Part shown: one piece after another, positions 62,125-64,000 of the stretch
Layout of the letters: each line of letters opens with the position of its first letter
Position numbering within the stretch: the stretch's first letter is position 1
Assembly: GCF_018623035.1 (NCBI RefSeq)
Contig: NZ_CP076023.1
Location: forward strand, 1,922,001-1,986,000
DNA: 64,000 bases
Direction of reading: 5' to 3'
Origin: Cellulomonas dongxiuzhuiae
Lineage (GTDB): Bacteria; Actinomycetota; Actinomycetes; Actinomycetales; Cellulomonadaceae
Translations under genes and position numbers: made by a program
Notes under the pieces: generated by a model
Databases searched by the model: none
What the model was told of the DNA's origin: nothing
The model's input: the letters and a program-made list of their open reading frames with translations, nothing else

Positions 62125-63168
62125 GTGCGCTGGGACGGGCAGAAGATCGACGCGGGGGAGGGCGACGCCCTGCCCGGCCTCGACCTGCGCACCCTGCCCG
62201 GGCTGGTCCGCAGCGTCCGCACGCCCGACTTCGCCGGCGTCACGTTCCACGAGGTGCTCTCGCGCACCGCGCTCAACCGCGTCCCCGACGCCTCGGCCGT
62301 CCCGTTCCGGTGGACCGTCAACCCCATGCGCGGCTGCCTCCACGCGTGCACCTACTGCTTCGCCCGCGGCACGCACCGCTACCTCGACCTGGACGCGGGC
62401 AAGGACTTCGACACTCAGATCGTGGTGAAGACCAACGTCGCCGAGGTGCTGCGCGCCGAGGTCGCCCGCCGGTCGTGGGCGCGCGAGCACGTGGCGCTCG
62501 GCACCAACACCGACCCGTACCAGCGCCCGGAGGGGCGCTACACGCTGATGCCCGGGATCATCGAGGCGCTCGCGGGCTCGGGGACGCCCCTGTCGGTGCT
62601 CACCAAGGGCACGCTGCTGCGGCGGGACCTGCCGCTGCTGGCCGCGGCGTCGCGCGACGTGCCCGTGTCGCTCGCGGTGTCGATCGCCGTGCTGGACGAC
62701 GAGCTCCAGCAGCAGCTCGAGCCCGGCACGCCGACCGCCCGGGCGCGGCTGTCGCTGGTGCGGGCGATCCGGGACGCAGGCCTGCCCGTGCAGGTCCTGG
62801 TAGCGCCCGTCCTGCCGTGGCTCACCGACTCGACCGACCACCTGGACCGGCTGCTCGGTGCCGTCGCGGACGCGGGCGCCCAGCGCGCCACCGTCATGGC
62901 GCTCCACCTGCGACCCGGCGCGCGCGAGTGGTTCCTCGCGTGGCTGACGCGGGAGCGTCCGGAGCTCGTGGCCGGGTACGGCCGGGTGTTCCGGGGCGGG
63001 TCGTACGTGCACGGCGAGTACCGCGCATGGCTCGACGCGCGCGTCCGGCCGCTGCTCGCGAAGCACGGCCTCGACCGGCCGCAGCCGGACGCGGAGGGAG
63101 TGCGCTGGGCCCGCCGGGACGGCGACGCCCACCCGGCAGCGGCGCAGCTCCAGCCCGCGCTCTTCTGA
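62125..63168 (+). CDS. Radical SAM protein, Rv2578c family
   Basis: 347 residues. The [4Fe-4S]/SAM motif CX3CX2C is in [12 protein letters not shown] near residue 72, preceded by NPMRG; the barrel continues with [12 protein letters not shown] and [14 protein letters not shown]. Resembles spore photoproduct lyase-like/SplB-related radical SAM proteins and mycobacterial Rv2578c. GTG at 62125; the frame further upstream is non-coding. The perfect LexA box in front suggests DNA-damage induction, which would fit a repair-related activity, though the reaction is unknown. Confidence 0.9.
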   Translation: MRWDGQKIDAGEGDALPGLDLRTLPGLVRSVRTPDFAGVTFHEVLSRTALNRVPDASAVPFRWTVNPMRGCLHACTYCFARGTHRYLDLDAGKDFDTQIVVKTNVAEVLRAEVARRSWAREHVALGTNTDPYQRPEGRYTLMPGIIEALAGSGTPLSVLTKGTLLRRDLPLLAAASRDVPVSLAVSIAVLDDELQQQLEPGTPTARARLSLVRAIRDAGLPVQVLVAPVLPWLTDSTDHLDRLLGAVADAGAQRATVMALHLRPGAREWFLAWLTRERPELVAGYGRVFRGGSYVHGEYRAWLDARVRPLLAKHGLDRPQPDAEGVRWARRDGDAHPAAAQLQPALF

Positions 63169-63237
63169 CCGTCGTCGCGCGGTGGGGGGCAGCGTCCGCG
63201 TCGCCGATCCCGCGTGGGCCGGCCCCGCGGGCGCACC

Positions 63238-63243
63238 TATGAT
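63238..63243 (+). promoter_or_regulatory. Putative -10 of aspS
   Basis: TATGAT 46 bases before the aspS start; the -35 is not clear. Confidence 0.4.
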
Positions 63244-63289
63244 CGTCATGCGCCCACCCGGGCGCGGACCCCGACCTGAAGGACCTTCC

Positions 63290-64000
63290 GTGCTGCGCAC
63301 CCACACCGCCGGCTCGCTGCGGGCCGAGGACATCGGCACCACCGTCACCCTCACGGGCTGGGTGGACCGGCGTCGCGACCACGGCGGGGTCGCGTTCGTC
63401 GACCTGCGGGACGCCTCGGGCATCGCCCAGGTCGTCATCCGTGACGAGGCCGTCGCGCACGGCCTGCGCGCCGAGTACGTGCTGCAGGTCACCGGCGAGG
63501 TCGGCCGACGCCCCGCGGGCAACGAGAACCCGAACCTGGCCACGGGCGAGGTCGAGCTCGTCGCGCACGAGGTCGTGGTGCTCAACGAGTCCGCCCCGCT
63601 GCCGTTCCAGGTCTCGGCGTCCGTCGACGAGCCGGTCGGCGAGGAGACGCGGCTGCGCTACCGCTACCTCGACCTGCGCCGCGCGGGACCGTCGCACGCG
63701 CTGCGGCTGCGCGCCCAGGTCAACCGCGCCGCGCGTGCGGTGCTCGACGAGCGCGGCTTCGTCGAGGTCGAGACCCCGACGCTGACCCGCTCGACGCCCG
63801 AGGGTGCGCGCGACTTCGTCGTCCCGGCCCGCCTCGCACCCGGCAGCTGGTACGCGCTGCCGCAGTCGCCGCAGCTGTTCAAGCAGCTGCTCATGGTCGG
63901 CGGGCTCGAGAAGTACTACCAGATCGCCCGCTGCTACCGGGACGAGGACTTCCGCGCCGACCGGCAGCCGGAGTTCACGCAGCTCGACGTCGAGGCGAGC
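63290..64000 (+). CDS. aspS: Aspartyl-tRNA synthetase (3' partial)
   Basis: 237 codons are in the window and the frame is still open at its end (full-length enzymes are ~590). The N-terminal OB anticodon-binding domain has [19 protein letters not shown] near residue 24 (core RRRDHGGV), followed by RYRYLDLRR and class II motif 1 ([16 protein letters not shown]), SPQLFKQ and motif 2 ([19 protein letters not shown]). GTG at 63290 with AAGGA at about 63279-63283. Whether it is discriminating or also charges tRNA-Asn cannot be decided from this part. Confidence 0.95.
   Translation, partial: MLRTHTAGSLRAEDIGTTVTLTGWVDRRRDHGGVAFVDLRDASGIAQVVIRDEAVAHGLRAEYVLQVTGEVGRRPAGNENPNLATGEVELVAHEVVVLNESAPLPFQVSASVDEPVGEETRLRYRYLDLRRAGPSHALRLRAQVNRAARAVLDERGFVEVETPTLTRSTPEGARDFVVPARLAPGSWYALPQSPQLFKQLLMVGGLEKYYQIARCYRDEDFRADRQPEFTQLDVEAS

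Noticed and set aside
1..64000. CRISPR arrays, insertion sequences, integrases or prophage genes
   Set aside because: No regularly spaced repeats, transposase, integrase or phage structural genes were recognised; the only decayed sequence is the permease remnant.

Overview
The window is about 64 kb of very GC-rich DNA with GTG/ATG(/TTG) starts, dense 4-base start/stop overlaps and a gene content typical of Actinomycetota: phosphatidylinositol-mannoside genes, an SsgA-like protein, ANTAR regulators, a LexA box of the TCGAAC-N4-GTTCGA type and apparently leaderless promoters. I infer a Micrococcales member, Cellulomonas-like; the genus is a guess from overall character, not from a marker search.

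Region 1 (1-13.4 kb) is a nitrate assimilation locus: a nitrate/nitrite porter (5' end outside the window), a large fusion of assimilatory nitrate reductase to a CysJ-like flavoprotein, nirB and nirD, a CysG-like siroheme enzyme, a HemD/winged-helix protein of the NnaR type, and a CbiX-like chelatase. Transport, both reduction steps, the siroheme cofactor and the probable regulator are therefore together. A divergent membrane-anchored sulfite-oxidase-family molybdoenzyme sits in the middle.

Region 2 (13.5-32.7 kb) is the accessory part. Nine minus-strand genes (24963 down to 14490) are all joined by 4-base overlaps: a NodU/CmcH-type carbamoyltransferase, a glycosyltransferase-2/GmhB-phosphatase fusion, four further glycosyltransferases (two of GT9 heptosyltransferase type), GmhA, HldE and an SDR. 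Together they hold the steps from sedoheptulose-7-phosphate to ADP-heptose plus transferases and a decorating enzyme, which predicts a carbamoylated heptose glycan on a Gram-positive-type cell. A UDP-glucuronate-decarboxylase-like gene, an aldehyde dehydrogenase, further GT2 genes, an ANTAR/ANTAR/PP2C signalling set and a short remnant of a sugar ABC permease flank it.

Region 3 (32.8-35.2 kb) holds four tRNA genes (Val-GAC, Cys-GCA, Gly-GCC on minus; Val-CAC on plus) with strong hairpin terminators, an aminotransferase class IV gene and an SsgA-family gene.

Region 4 (35.2-64 kb) is a conserved housekeeping block whose order closely follows the Mycobacterium tuberculosis Rv2614c-Rv2572c segment as I remember it: nadE, thrS, HIT protein, pgsA, PIM acyltransferase, pimA, pdxS, pdxT, yebC, ruvCAB, yajC-secDF, apt, relA, cyclophilin, glyoxalase-II-like hydrolase, hisS, a radical-SAM gene preceded by a perfect SOS box, and aspS (3' end outside the window).
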